Assembly: GCA_000433735.1 (NCBI GenBank) | Contig: HF998345.1 | Coordinates: 6,724 to 35,582 of the forward strand | DNA length: 28,859 nucleotides | Origin: Clostridium sp. CAG:167 | GTDB lineage: Bacteria > Bacillota > Clostridia > Lachnospirales > Lachnospiraceae | Direction: 5' to 3' | Shown: positions 1 to 8,333 of the stretch, in pieces | Layout of the letters: every line of letters starts with the position of its first letter | Numbering within the stretch: position 1 is the stretch's first letter | The notes under the pieces: model-generated | Told to the model about the DNA's origin: nothing | What the model saw: only the letters and a program-made list of their open reading frames with translations | Database searches by the model: none | Position numbers and translations under genes: made by a program

Positions 1-758
1 ATCTTGGCAGTTCCTTTTTCCACAGCCTGTATCTGGATCTGGTTTCCCTGTACCGCTGTTACTTTGGCACATTTATCATTTTCAGATACAGCCGTCACAG
101 CCAGACCATTGAGAGAATCAATGGTCAGTGTCAGTACGGTTCCCTTAGCCGCATTATAGTGGGTTGCTGCGAATTCCGGTTTTATGATCCGCACCGGCAG
201 AGTAAAGTCATACACCCCACCGTAAGAATCTTTTACCGAAACCTGGATCATAGCCAGTCCCGGTGCCTTTGGCGTAATAGTTCCGTCTCCGTTGATAGTG
301 GCAATATCCGGCGTCACTGCCTTGTACACACATTCCATGCCATCAAAAGCCGGCACATGTATCGTGTGGGCACCGCCTCCCAGAACCATCGTATCAAAAT
401 CTCCCTCTTTGAAGGTAAGATCTTTTAACTTTTCATTTTCTTTTACATGTACTTTGCAGATCTGCTTCGTGCCATCTGCTGTTTTTACGGAAATAACCGC
501 ATCACCGGCTCCGGCTGCCACAATAAATTCGTCTTGTATTCTGACAACTTTTTCATTGTCCGATACTACCGTTCCCTCTTCATGCTGTGGCAGCGTGATC
601 ATCTGTCCCAGATAGAGATCATACTGGTAATCGTTTTCTGCCGCCTGTATCATAACAGGACCGGCACCACTGCAAAATACAAAACATAACAACAGCAAAA
701 GCCATGGGTTGACTAAACCAATGGCTCTTTTGCTAGACAAAGTAACTTTATCTCTCAT
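1..758 (-). CDS. Secreted protein with bacterial Ig-like (Big_2) repeats, 3' end outside window
   Basis: The reading frame is open from an ATG at 758 to the window edge, giving 252 residues. An N-terminal signal peptide is visible: basic residues (KR at 10-11), a hydrophobic run at 19-29 and an AA cleavage site near 39-40. After it come Ig-like modules of the Big_2 kind, with the usual pattern of a 'SDN..VV' strand, a Gly-Ala turn and a 'V.V' end at about 62-107, a second at about 145-195, and the start of a third. The protein is therefore exported and probably cell-surface or wall-associated; its C-terminal anchor or enzyme domain is not visible. The start overlaps the last 11 bases of serS, with a GAGGTAAGGG Shine-Dalgarno inside serS, so translation is probably coupled. 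The ligand or substrate cannot be told. Confidence 0.8.
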   Translation of the reverse strand, partial: MRDKVTLSSKRAIGLVNPWLLLLLCFVFCSGAGPVMIQAAENDYQYDLYLGQMITLPQHEEGTVVSDNEKVVRIQDEFIVAAGAGDAVISVKTADGTKQICKVHVKENEKLKDLTFKEGDFDTMVLGGGAHTIHVPAFDGMECVYKAVTPDIATINGDGTITPKAPGLAMIQVSVKDSYGGVYDFTLPVRIIKPEFAATHYNAAKGTVLTLTIDSLNGLAVTAVSENDKCAKVTAVQGNQIQIQAVEKGTAK

Positions 759-2049
759 TTTGTTTTTCCCTTACCTCAATTTTTTCCTTGCCGCCCATAT
801 ACGGCTGCAGTGCTTTTGGAATGTTTACAGATCCGTCTGCGTTCAGATTATTCTCTAAGAATGCGATCAACATACGAGGTGGTGCCACTACTGTATTATT
901 CAATGTATGAGCAAAATATTTACCCTTTTCTCCTACCACACGGATCTTCAATCGTCTGGCCTGGGCATCTCCCAGATTGGAGCAGCTTCCTACCTCAAAA
1001 TATTTCTTCTGTCTTGGTGACCATGCTTCTACATCGACGGATTTCACTTTCAGATCCGCCAGATCGCCGGAACAGCATTCCAGCGTACGAACCGGAATAT
1101 CCAAGGAGCGGAAAAGATCTACTGTGTTCTGCCACAATTTGTCAAACCACATCTTGCTGTCCTCCGGATCACATACAACGATCATTTCCTGTTTCTCGAA
1201 CTGATGGATACGGTATACACCACGCTCCTCGATTCCATGAGCTCCCTTTTCTTTACGGAAACATGGTGAATAACTGGTAAGGGTCTGTGGAAGCTTGTCC
1301 TCCGGAAGAATCTTGTCAATGAACTTACCAATCATAGAATGTTCACTGGTTCCGATCAGATACAGATCTTCTCCCTCGATCTTGTACATCATAGCATCCA
1401 TCTCGTCAAAAGACATAACGCCGGTCACTACATTGCTGCGGATCATAAATGGCGGTACGCAGTAAGTGAAACCGCGGTCGATCATGAAATCTCTGGCATA
1501 AGAAATAACCGCTGAGTGCAGTCTGGCAATATCGCCCATAAGATAATAAAAGCCATTGCCGGCTACATCTCTGGCTGCATCCAGATCGATTCCATCAAAC
1601 TTCTCCATGATCTCTGTATGATAAGGCACTTCAAAATCCGGTACAACCGGCTCGCCAAAACGCTCTACTTCTACATTTTCACTATCATCTTTTCCAATCG
1701 GTACACTTGGATCAATAATGTTTGGGATCACCATCATTCTCTTTGTAATCTCTTCTGCCAGTTCGCTCTCTCTCTTCTCCAGAGCAGACAACTCCTCTGC
1801 ATAACCTGCGATCTCTGCTTTCATGGCCTCTGCTTCTTCTTTCTTGCCCTGGCCCATCAATGCTCCGATCATCTTGGAATTTTTCTTGCGGAGTGCACGA
1901 AGATCATCTGCCTTCTGCTGAGTCTCACGACGCTCTTTGTCAAAAGCAATGACCTCATCTACCATCGGCAGCTTGTGATCCTGAAATTTATTTTTAATAT
2001 TCTGTTTTACAATGTCTGGATTTTCTCTCAAAAATTTGATATCTAACAT
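748..2049 (-). CDS. serS: Seryl-tRNA synthetase
   Basis: Charges tRNA-Ser (and tRNA-Sec) with serine in the cytoplasm. The 433-residue product starts MLDIKFLREN, as SerRS usually does, followed by the long tRNA-binding coiled-coil arm (about 30-110) and a class II catalytic core. Motif 2 is visible as FRKEKGAHG followed by RGVYRIHQFEK, and motif 3 lies in the GSCSNLGDAQARR segment. I chose the ATG at 2049 over an in-frame TTG at 2067, because GGAGG lies within those six extra codons and serves the ATG. It has its own promoter and a leader of about 30 nt, too short for a T-box. The following secreted Ig-like gene overlaps its end by 11 bp. Confidence 0.97.
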   Translation of the reverse strand: MLDIKFLRENPDIVKQNIKNKFQDHKLPMVDEVIAFDKERRETQQKADDLRALRKKNSKMIGALMGQGKKEEAEAMKAEIAGYAEELSALEKRESELAEEITKRMMVIPNIIDPSVPIGKDDSENVEVERFGEPVVPDFEVPYHTEIMEKFDGIDLDAARDVAGNGFYYLMGDIARLHSAVISYARDFMIDRGFTYCVPPFMIRSNVVTGVMSFDEMDAMMYKIEGEDLYLIGTSEHSMIGKFIDKILPEDKLPQTLTSYSPCFRKEKGAHGIEERGVYRIHQFEKQEMIVVCDPEDSKMWFDKLWQNTVDLFRSLDIPVRTLECCSGDLADLKVKSVDVEAWSPRQKKYFEVGSCSNLGDAQARRLKIRVVGEKGKYFAHTLNNTVVAPPRMLIAFLENNLNADGSVNIPKALQPYMGGKEKIEVREKQNER

Positions 2050-2087
2050 TTGTACCCTTTCCTCCAATTTATATAAAATTCGCTAAT

Positions 2088-2116
2088 ATTATACACCATA
2101 ATCTGATTCTTCGCAA
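2088..2116 (-). promoter_or_regulatory. Sigma-A promoter of serS
   Basis: On the minus strand, TTGCGA (2116-2111) is followed after 17 bases by a perfect TATAAT (2093-2088). Transcription would start near 2081, giving a leader of about 32 nt that contains GGAGG and no room for a riboswitch. Confidence 0.75.
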
Positions 2117-2197
2117 CGATTCCTTTGTAGGAAGTTTCATTCTTCTCACATTTTTTTGTCCTGTATTCCATATCTTTTCATAAAGGAGGATGATCCT

Positions 2198-3838
2198 ATG
2201 GAACCATTACAATCCATCATATCCCAGATCGACAGTCTGGTGTGGGGACCTGTTATGCTTGTTTTACTTATGGGCACCGGTCTGTTTCTATCCATCCGCA
2301 CCCGATTTCTGGGGCCCCGCAATCTCTTTTTTGCGCTGAAGACCAGCCTGGGAAAAGAAGCCAGACAATCCGGCAGCGGTCCCGGAGATATTTCGTCTTT
2401 TTCCGCCCTGACCACTGCTCTGGCAGCCACCATCGGTACCGGAAATATCGTAGGAGTAGCAACCGCCATGGTATCCGGCGGCCCGGGAGCTTTAGTCTGG
2501 ATGTGGCTTTCTGCCCTCTTAGGCATGACATCCAAATTCAGTGAATGTATGCTGGCCGTAAAATACCGTGAAGTCAATGAATCCGGTGAAATGTCCGGCG
2601 GTCCTATGTATACCATGAAAAAAGCCTTCCGTCACAAACGCCTGGGTGCCGTCCTTGGCTGGCTTTTTGCTCTCTTTGCCGTCACTGCCTCCTTTGGCAT
2701 CGGCAATATGACCCAGGCTAACTCTATCTCTTCTTCTCTCCACGGCACCTTTGGAACACCTGCATGGATCCCCGGTCTGATCCTGACACTTCTCGCCCTG
2801 TTTATTTTACTGGGAGGCATCAAAAGTATTTCAAAGGTTTCCCAGATTGTGGTTCCTTTTATGGCTGTTTTTTATATAGCAGCAGGCCTGCTGGTTATTT
2901 TTATAAACTTCCGCAATCTCCCCGCTGGACTTTCCATGATCTTTCATATGGCCTTCAGTCCCCAGGCGGCAGGCGGCGGGCTCTGTGGCAGCATCACTGC
3001 TTCCATGACAAACGCCCTCCGCTTCGGCGTGGCAAGAGGTGTATTTTCCAATGAGGACGGCATGGGATCCGCTGCCATCTCAGCCGCCGCTGCCGCCACC
3101 GATGATCCGGTAAAGCAGGGATACATCAGCATGACCGGTACTTTCTGGGATACAATTGTAGTCTGCACCATCACAGGCCTTTGTATCGCCAGTTCCGGCT
3201 GTCTGGGCCAGGTGAGCCAGACACCTGACAGAGAAGGAACCTATGCCGTTATATGTGAACAGGAGACTCCCTCCCGGATTACCATGACATGGGATGATAC
3301 CACAAGGACTTATGACATCCAGGCAAGTGACACCGCCCTTGTCCTGCGTTCCCAGACCGAGACCCTGACTTTGACTCCGGAAGATTCATCTCCCAGGGCC
3401 GAAACTTTTTCCGGGACTTACAAAGACTCCGGTTCTAACCAGTACCTTTTCAAATCCGACGGAACCTTTGCCTTTTGTCCCCTGCTGACGGGTGCGGCCC
3501 TTACCATTGCCGCCTTTGAAAGTGCTCTGGGTAGCACCGGCGGTTATCTGGTATGTATCGGCATCACTTTTTTTGCCTTTTCCACCCTTCTCGGATGGGA
3601 ATATCACGGTGAAAAGGCCTTTGAATACCTTTTTAAATCCACTCGATACAACCGGCTGTACCGTGTTCTTTTTTCCCTGGCTGCCTATGTAGGTGCTACT
3701 ACCGCACTTGAACTTGTGTGGGGCTTCTCAGATATTGCCAACGCACTGATGGCTGTTCCCAACCTGATCTGCCTCCTGGCTTTAAGCAGGGTCACCGCCC
3801 GGGAAATGAAAAATTTCCAGCACAGGAAACGAAAATAA
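2198..3838 (+). CDS. Alanine/glycine:cation symporter (AGCS family) with inserted loop domain
   Basis: A sodium- or proton-coupled importer of small neutral amino acids (alanine, glycine) in the cytoplasmic membrane. The AGCS core is clear: a first membrane helix at about 11-31, the TIGTGNIVGVA signature near 78-88, GGPGALVWMW after it, and the late segment ending in GWEYHGEKAFEYLF. The product is 546 residues, against about 450-490 usual for the family. The excess is a block of about 90 residues (335-427) between two helices. In other members these helices are joined by a short loop. The block is polar, rich in Thr/Ser and beta-strand-like. I start at the ATG at 2198, which follows AAAGGAGG by eight bases; an upstream in-frame TTG at 2156 precedes that site. 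It is monocistronic, facing away from serS and ending in a terminator. Whether it prefers alanine, glycine or glutamine cannot be read. Confidence 0.92.
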   Translation: MEPLQSIISQIDSLVWGPVMLVLLMGTGLFLSIRTRFLGPRNLFFALKTSLGKEARQSGSGPGDISSFSALTTALAATIGTGNIVGVATAMVSGGPGALVWMWLSALLGMTSKFSECMLAVKYREVNESGEMSGGPMYTMKKAFRHKRLGAVLGWLFALFAVTASFGIGNMTQANSISSSLHGTFGTPAWIPGLILTLLALFILLGGIKSISKVSQIVVPFMAVFYIAAGLLVIFINFRNLPAGLSMIFHMAFSPQAAGGGLCGSITASMTNALRFGVARGVFSNEDGMGSAAISAAAAATDDPVKQGYISMTGTFWDTIVVCTITGLCIASSGCLGQVSQTPDREGTYAVICEQETPSRITMTWDDTTRTYDIQASDTALVLRSQTETLTLTPEDSSPRAETFSGTYKDSGSNQYLFKSDGTFAFCPLLTGAALTIAAFESALGSTGGYLVCIGITFFAFSTLLGWEYHGEKAFEYLFKSTRYNRLYRVLFSLAAYVGATTALELVWGFSDIANALMAVPNLICLLALSRVTAREMKNFQHRKRK

Positions 3839-3842
3839 TTGC

Positions 3843-3910
3843 AAAAAAAGCAGGCCTGCCAACTTCTGTCCTGACCGGTACAGTTTTTGTCGGCATACCT
3901 GCTTTTTATT
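3843..3910. terminator. Bidirectional terminator between symporter and FHA gene
   Basis: AAAAAGCAGGCCTGCC (3845-3860) and GGCATACCTGCTTTTT (3892-3907) are inverted repeats matching at 14 of 16 positions, with T-tracts on both strands. A smaller CTGT/ACAG pair lies in the loop. It serves the plus-strand symporter and the long minus-strand operon converging on it. Confidence 0.8.
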
Positions 3911-3926
3911 TTTACCGTTTTTATGT

Positions 3927-4751
3927 CTACCGGAGCTGGAACACATGATGCTGGTTTTCAAAACAGATCTTGGTTCCCAGTTTAAAACTCTGGGCTCTTC
4001 CCATAGGCAGTCTTGTTCCATCCATCAAAAAAGTTCCGTTGGTAGAGTAATCAATGACATAATATACATTATCCGCCTCACTATACTGGATCTTGCAGTG
4101 TCTGCGGCTGATCCTTGGATCGTGGAACACAATATTGCAAAGATCCGGTCTGGTTCCAAGCACCACTTCTTCTTCCGGATCCAGGGCAAACATCTTTCCC
4201 TCGTACTCTCCTGCCAATACATAAATTCCATGGCGCACCGACGGTTTCGGCGGCTGTTTTTTTTCTCTCTCCGGGGCAGACTGTACCGTTTTCTTCTTTG
4301 TCTGTTCTTCCGTTGTTTTGTCAGATACCACGCCTTCCTGTCGCTTCTGTTTCATGGCTCCTGCTCCTAAAAGAGGAATGGTAAGCATCACGCCATAGTA
4401 GACAATACTTAACCATACATTCATAATTCCAACGGCGTTTAATACCATACCGGCACAAAGATGCAGCACCGCAAAGCAGATTCCTGCGGCTTCATACAAC
4501 GCATAGATCAGCGTATCTTCTCTCCTTGGTGCCCGCAGCAAAAGGGCCCCATGAACATATATAAAGATAAATCCAAAGATCAGCACTAACGCAGCTATGA
4601 TCACCGCACTGATCAATACCATCCCCAGGTCACCAAACATCACACTGGCGGCTCCGCTGAGAATCCAGCCCAGAATTGCTCCTCCTGCTGCCACTGCATA
4701 CAAAAAGGCGAGGAAATAATAGAAAACAGATGTTGTCTTACATAATTTCAT
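3927..4751 (-). CDS. Membrane-anchored FHA-domain protein
   Basis: A 274-residue protein with four predicted membrane helices (about 9-31, 42-66, 83-105, 111-129), a charged Lys/Glu/Pro-rich linker (132-172) and a C-terminal forkhead-associated domain (about 175-274). The phosphothreonine-binding signature residues are present: LGTR at 198-201, SRRHC at 215-219 and NGTFL at 238-242. So it should bind a phosphothreonine partner at the inner face of the membrane. It is the last gene of the long operon, 14 bp after the aminopeptidase, with AAAGGA before its ATG. The operon's first gene is ireB, a target of a PASTA-type Ser/Thr kinase in enterococci, so the FHA domain may read the same kinase's output; that link is inference. 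The function of the membrane part is unknown. Confidence 0.88.
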   Translation of the reverse strand: MKLCKTTSVFYYFLAFLYAVAAGGAILGWILSGAASVMFGDLGMVLISAVIIAALVLIFGFIFIYVHGALLLRAPRREDTLIYALYEAAGICFAVLHLCAGMVLNAVGIMNVWLSIVYYGVMLTIPLLGAGAMKQKRQEGVVSDKTTEEQTKKKTVQSAPEREKKQPPKPSVRHGIYVLAGEYEGKMFALDPEEEVVLGTRPDLCNIVFHDPRISRRHCKIQYSEADNVYYVIDYSTNGTFLMDGTRLPMGRAQSFKLGTKICFENQHHVFQLR

Positions 4752-4765
4752 TGATACTTTCCTTT

Positions 4766-6052
4766 CTACAGGAACCAGGTTCCCTCTTTTTCTCGAATCA
4801 CACTACTTTTGTAGAACTCAGTAAATACGGAAATCATATCCGTCACATCCTGACACCCCGCCGTCTCCAGGGCACTATGCATGGAAAGCTGCGGAAGTCC
4901 CACATCCACCATAGGGATACTGACCTTGTGGCTAAGCAAATTTCCCAGTGTGCTTCCGCCAGGTATATCGGCACGATTGGCAAAAGGCTGCACCGATACT
5001 CCTGCTTTTTTGCAAAGTTCCGAAAAAATAGCTGCCGTCATGGCTGTGGTTGTATATTTCTGACTTGCATTATATTTTACCACAACTCCTCCGTTCAAAT
5101 AAACAGGAAATTGAGAATCACTTTTTTCTCCCAGATTCGGATGGGCCGCGTGAGCATTATCCGCACTGATAAGAAGACTGGCCGCCCTGACACTCCTTGC
5201 CTTTTCTTTCGTCTCAAGGAGAGCATCTTCGATCCGGCTCATCACTTCCGGCAGAAAATCCGACAAAGCCCCCTGCCTCGTGCCGCTTCCTACCTCTTCG
5301 TTGTCAAACACACACCAGACATTTATAAACTCTCCGGATACCGGTGCCTGCAGAAAACTCTTCAGGGAAGTATAAACACATCCCAGGTCATCAATCCTTG
5401 GGGCCATATAGAACTCGCCTTTATTTCCCAGTTTCACCGCTTTCTGCCGCACTGTAAGAAAAAGATCCTGATCCAGTATCTCTTCTCCCTCCCGGCAGGA
5501 ACTCATGTCCCGGATCACCTGCTCCAGAGAACCGTCTTTCCCTCCTAACAGCGGCTGCAGATCCACCTGAGGGTTGTATTTATACCCACTGTTGATCTCT
5601 CTGTTAAAATGAATGGCCAGGTTCGGAATCACACATAGGTCTTTGTCTGCGTATACCAGACGGCTGGTGATGCAATTATCTTTTTTTACAATAACTCTTC
5701 CTGCCATGGAAAGGGGACGGTCCAGCCAGGAAGAATAGATCATGCCCCCATATCCTTCTACCTCCGCCTTGGTATATCCTTTTACGCCGGCAGTCTGTTT
5801 CTTGACCCGGAATGTGGGGGAATCGCTGTGGCTGGCGATCATGTGATAGGCTCTCGGAGCACCTTCCGGTATGCCAAATGCAATGATGCCTGACTGGTTT
5901 CTGGTAACAAAATACTTTTTCCCCGGTTCCAGATGCCATTCTTCACACTCATTCAACGGGATAAACCCCAGTTTTTTCAATTCTTCCTGTGACTGTGCCA
6001 CTACATGATAGGGGCTTACGCCTCCATCCAGAAATTCAAAATACTCCACCAT
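4766..6052 (-). CDS. apeB: M18 family aminopeptidase (aspartyl aminopeptidase type)
   Basis: A cytoplasmic zinc-dependent aminopeptidase removing N-terminal, often acidic, residues from peptides. The 428-residue length fits the family. Metal and catalytic positions of M18 are visible: SHSDSP near 90-95 (first His ligand), RIDDLG (bridging Asp), DNEEVGSGT (general base and ligand Glu), SADNAHA (Asp ligand) and SMHSALE near the C terminus (last His ligand). The ATG at 6052 follows AAGGAG closely. It lies 13 bp after hflX and 14 bp before the FHA gene and is surely co-transcribed with them. It probably works in peptide turnover; nothing suggests a special substrate. Confidence 0.93.
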   Translation of the reverse strand: MVEYFEFLDGGVSPYHVVAQSQEELKKLGFIPLNECEEWHLEPGKKYFVTRNQSGIIAFGIPEGAPRAYHMIASHSDSPTFRVKKQTAGVKGYTKAEVEGYGGMIYSSWLDRPLSMAGRVIVKKDNCITSRLVYADKDLCVIPNLAIHFNREINSGYKYNPQVDLQPLLGGKDGSLEQVIRDMSSCREGEEILDQDLFLTVRQKAVKLGNKGEFYMAPRIDDLGCVYTSLKSFLQAPVSGEFINVWCVFDNEEVGSGTRQGALSDFLPEVMSRIEDALLETKEKARSVRAASLLISADNAHAAHPNLGEKSDSQFPVYLNGGVVVKYNASQKYTTTAMTAAIFSELCKKAGVSVQPFANRADIPGGSTLGNLLSHKVSIPMVDVGLPQLSMHSALETAGCQDVTDMISVFTEFYKSSVIREKEGTWFL

Positions 6053-6065
6053 GACATCTCCTTTT

Positions 6066-7319
6066 TTACATATTCAAAAACGGCGGGATATATGCTTTTA
6101 CGGCAATTCCCTCTTCCGTATACTCCTCCGACTCCAACTTTCCATGCTGTCTTATCTGCTGGATCTTTCCTGCTTCCTCATAAGGGAAAACTTTTTCCAG
6201 ATAAATCATGCCTTCATTTAATATTTCTTCTGTTTTTTCCAGCAATTCATCTAATCCGGACTTTTCTCTGGCTGAAATGTATACGGTTTTGTCACTGCGG
6301 GGATCCTTATAAACCGTCTGATCTCCTGCTTCCATCCGATCAATCTTATTAAAAGCCGTCAGCACCTTCTTATCCCCGATTTCCAGTTCACGCAGAGTGT
6401 TATACACTACTTCCATCTGTCTCTCATAGTGTTCATTGGAAACATCCACTACATGAAGGATCATGTCAGCATACTTGGCCTCTTCCAGCGTGGAACGAAA
6501 CGCCCGGATGAGAGGATGTGGCAGCTTGCTGATAAACCCAACGGTATCGGTAAACAAAATCTTCTGTCCGTTTTCCAGTTCCAGTCCTCTGGTGGTAGGA
6601 TCCAAAGTAGCAAATAGTTTATCCTCCGATAAAATGCCTGCATCAGTCAAGGCATTTAAGAGCGTTGACTTTCCTGCATTGGTATAACCGACAATAGCCA
6701 CCGTAGGGGTATGATTCCTGCTTCGCTGCTTGCGCATGGTATCCCGGTTTTGCACCACTTCTTTCAACTGCCTGTTCAGCCAGGCTATGCGGTCTTTGAT
6801 AAGCCGCCGGTCCATCTCCAGTTTTTTCTCACCGGGACCTCTGGTACCGATACCGCCTCCCAGACGGGACATGGCTGTTCCCAGTCCCATGAGCCGGGAA
6901 GAACGGTACCTTAACTGCGCCAGCTCTACCTGAAGTTTTCCCTCACTGGTCTTGGCATGGGCGGCAAAAATATCCAATATCATAACAGTCCTGTCGATCA
7001 CTTTCACATCCAGCTCCTGGCTGAGATTGGTGATCTGGGCCGGAGATAACTCATCATCACACACAATAGTGTCTGCCTGCTGCTGCCATACCAGATCCCG
7101 CAGTTCTTCCATCTTTCCTTTACCAATGTAAGTACCCGGGTGAAAAGCATCTCTTTTCTGCACGACCCGTCCTACCGTAACAGCCCCCGCTGTCTCCGCC
7201 AGTTCTTCCAGCTCATCCAAGGAAATATCTACTGTTGTAGAATCACTGTTTTCTGACAGATCCACTGCCACTAAGATGACTCGTTCTTTTTCTTTTGCTG
7301 TGTCATACACTTTCGCCAT
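6066..7319 (-). CDS. hflX: GTPase HflX, ribosome-associated
   Basis: HflX binds 50S subunits and splits stalled or hibernating ribosomes under stress, using GTP. The 417-residue product has the HflX N-terminal domain with the GTRGPGEKKLE segment near 158-168, a coiled linker (170-200), and a GTPase domain with P-loop GYTNAGKST at 211-219, DTVGF at about 258-262, and NKID in the guanine-recognition position. Residues 25-45 are acidic, as in other Clostridia. The ATG at 7319 has GGGAGG six bases upstream. The gene follows birA by 12 bp. It fits an operon rich in RNA and ribosome functions. Confidence 0.96.
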   Translation of the reverse strand: MAKVYDTAKEKERVILVAVDLSENSDSTTVDISLDELEELAETAGAVTVGRVVQKRDAFHPGTYIGKGKMEELRDLVWQQQADTIVCDDELSPAQITNLSQELDVKVIDRTVMILDIFAAHAKTSEGKLQVELAQLRYRSSRLMGLGTAMSRLGGGIGTRGPGEKKLEMDRRLIKDRIAWLNRQLKEVVQNRDTMRKQRSRNHTPTVAIVGYTNAGKSTLLNALTDAGILSEDKLFATLDPTTRGLELENGQKILFTDTVGFISKLPHPLIRAFRSTLEEAKYADMILHVVDVSNEHYERQMEVVYNTLRELEIGDKKVLTAFNKIDRMEAGDQTVYKDPRSDKTVYISAREKSGLDELLEKTEEILNEGMIYLEKVFPYEEAGKIQQIRQHGKLESEEYTEEGIAVKAYIPPFLNM

Positions 7320-7331
7320 AACTGCCTCCCG

Positions 7332-8333
7332 TCATTCATTCACTCGCAGAGTGATCTCACCGGTTCTGAGGACTTTTTCTTTTCCGTCCACTAAAACCAC
7401 CAGACCTCCGTCTTCGTCAATATCCACAGCTCTGCCATACTGCCACTGTCCTTCGCTTTCCGGCACATTAGCATATCCTGTAGAAAAACGCACTTCTTTT
7501 CCCAGCACATTGGACCACTTTTTATAGTCTTCCATAAATGTTTTCTGGGAAAGACCTTCATACAGCCGGTACAACTCATTTGCGACTTCTGCCACTAAAA
7601 CATTTCTGGGAACAATCTTGTCTCCTTTGCACACTACACCGGCAGTCTGTCGGATTTCTTCCGGAAAACCTCCTTCCGGTTCCCGATAGTTGATACCAAT
7701 TCCTACCACAACCGTATCAATACCTCCCGACTCAAAATCCGATACCGCTTCGGTAAGAATACCACAGATTTTTCTGCCACGGAGATACACATCATTCACC
7801 CATTTGATCTGTGGCTGTTCTCCCAGCGTTTTACGAATGGCCCGGCACACTGCCACGGCGGCTGCCGTTGTGATCAACACCACATTGGACGCATTTTCTC
7901 CTGTGGGACGGAACAATATACTCATATAAATACCGGCACGGTCCGGAGAATAAAAACCCCTGCCCTTTCTTCCCTTTCCGGCTGTCTGATGTTCCGCCAG
8001 CACAAGCAGACCATGTCTGGCTCCCTCTAACGCCCGTCTTTTTACCTCCTGATTGGTAGAATCTGTGTCCTTTAACACAACCACCGGGTAGTCCTTATAA
8101 GCAGATTCCAGAGAAAGTCTTATTCCCGCCTCTGACAACACATCGCTGTCATTTAACAGTCGATATCCCCGGTTGCTTGCTGCGTGGATCTCATATCCCT
8201 CTTCTTCCAGATTTTTTACCGCTTTCCACACTGCCGTTCGGCTCACCTGCAAAAGATCTGCGATCTGCTGTCCTGAAAGATCCTCGCTTCTGTTCGCCTC
8301 CAGCAGTGTCAGCACTTCTTCTTTTACACTCAT
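7332..8333 (-). CDS. birA: Biotin-protein ligase and biotin repressor
   Basis: Activates biotin to biotinyl-AMP and attaches it to biotin carboxyl-carrier domains; with its DNA-binding domain it can also repress biotin synthesis or uptake genes. From the ATG at 8333 it has 333 residues: a winged helix-turn-helix at about 1-62 (ISRTAVWK-like recognition helix), the ligase core with GKGRKGR (119-125) as the biotinyl-AMP loop, and KWVNDVYL with the catalytic-site Lys at about 177, then the small C-terminal domain. The open frame extends 38 codons upstream, but that part is antisense-like sequence inside the U32 gene. The ATGA overlap with the U32 stop codon decides the start. No BirA operator was recognised in this window. 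Confidence 0.95.
   Translation of the reverse strand: MSVKEEVLTLLEANRSEDLSGQQIADLLQVSRTAVWKAVKNLEEEGYEIHAASNRGYRLLNDSDVLSEAGIRLSLESAYKDYPVVVLKDTDSTNQEVKRRALEGARHGLLVLAEHQTAGKGRKGRGFYSPDRAGIYMSILFRPTGENASNVVLITTAAAVAVCRAIRKTLGEQPQIKWVNDVYLRGRKICGILTEAVSDFESGGIDTVVVGIGINYREPEGGFPEEIRQTAGVVCKGDKIVPRNVLVAEVANELYRLYEGLSQKTFMEDYKKWSNVLGKEVRFSTGYANVPESEGQWQYGRAVDIDEDGGLVVLVDGKEKVLRTGEITLRVNE

Noticed and set aside
2050..2197. Possible T-box for serS or amino-acid riboswitch for the symporter
   Set aside because: The serS leader is about 32 nt from its promoter, and the symporter side has no room or conserved T-box or glycine aptamer pattern.
4676..5548. Long plus-strand open frame of 290 codons
   Set aside because: It lies antisense across the start of the FHA gene and apeB, which are well-recognised families; composition and lack of a ribosome binding site mark it as a shadow.
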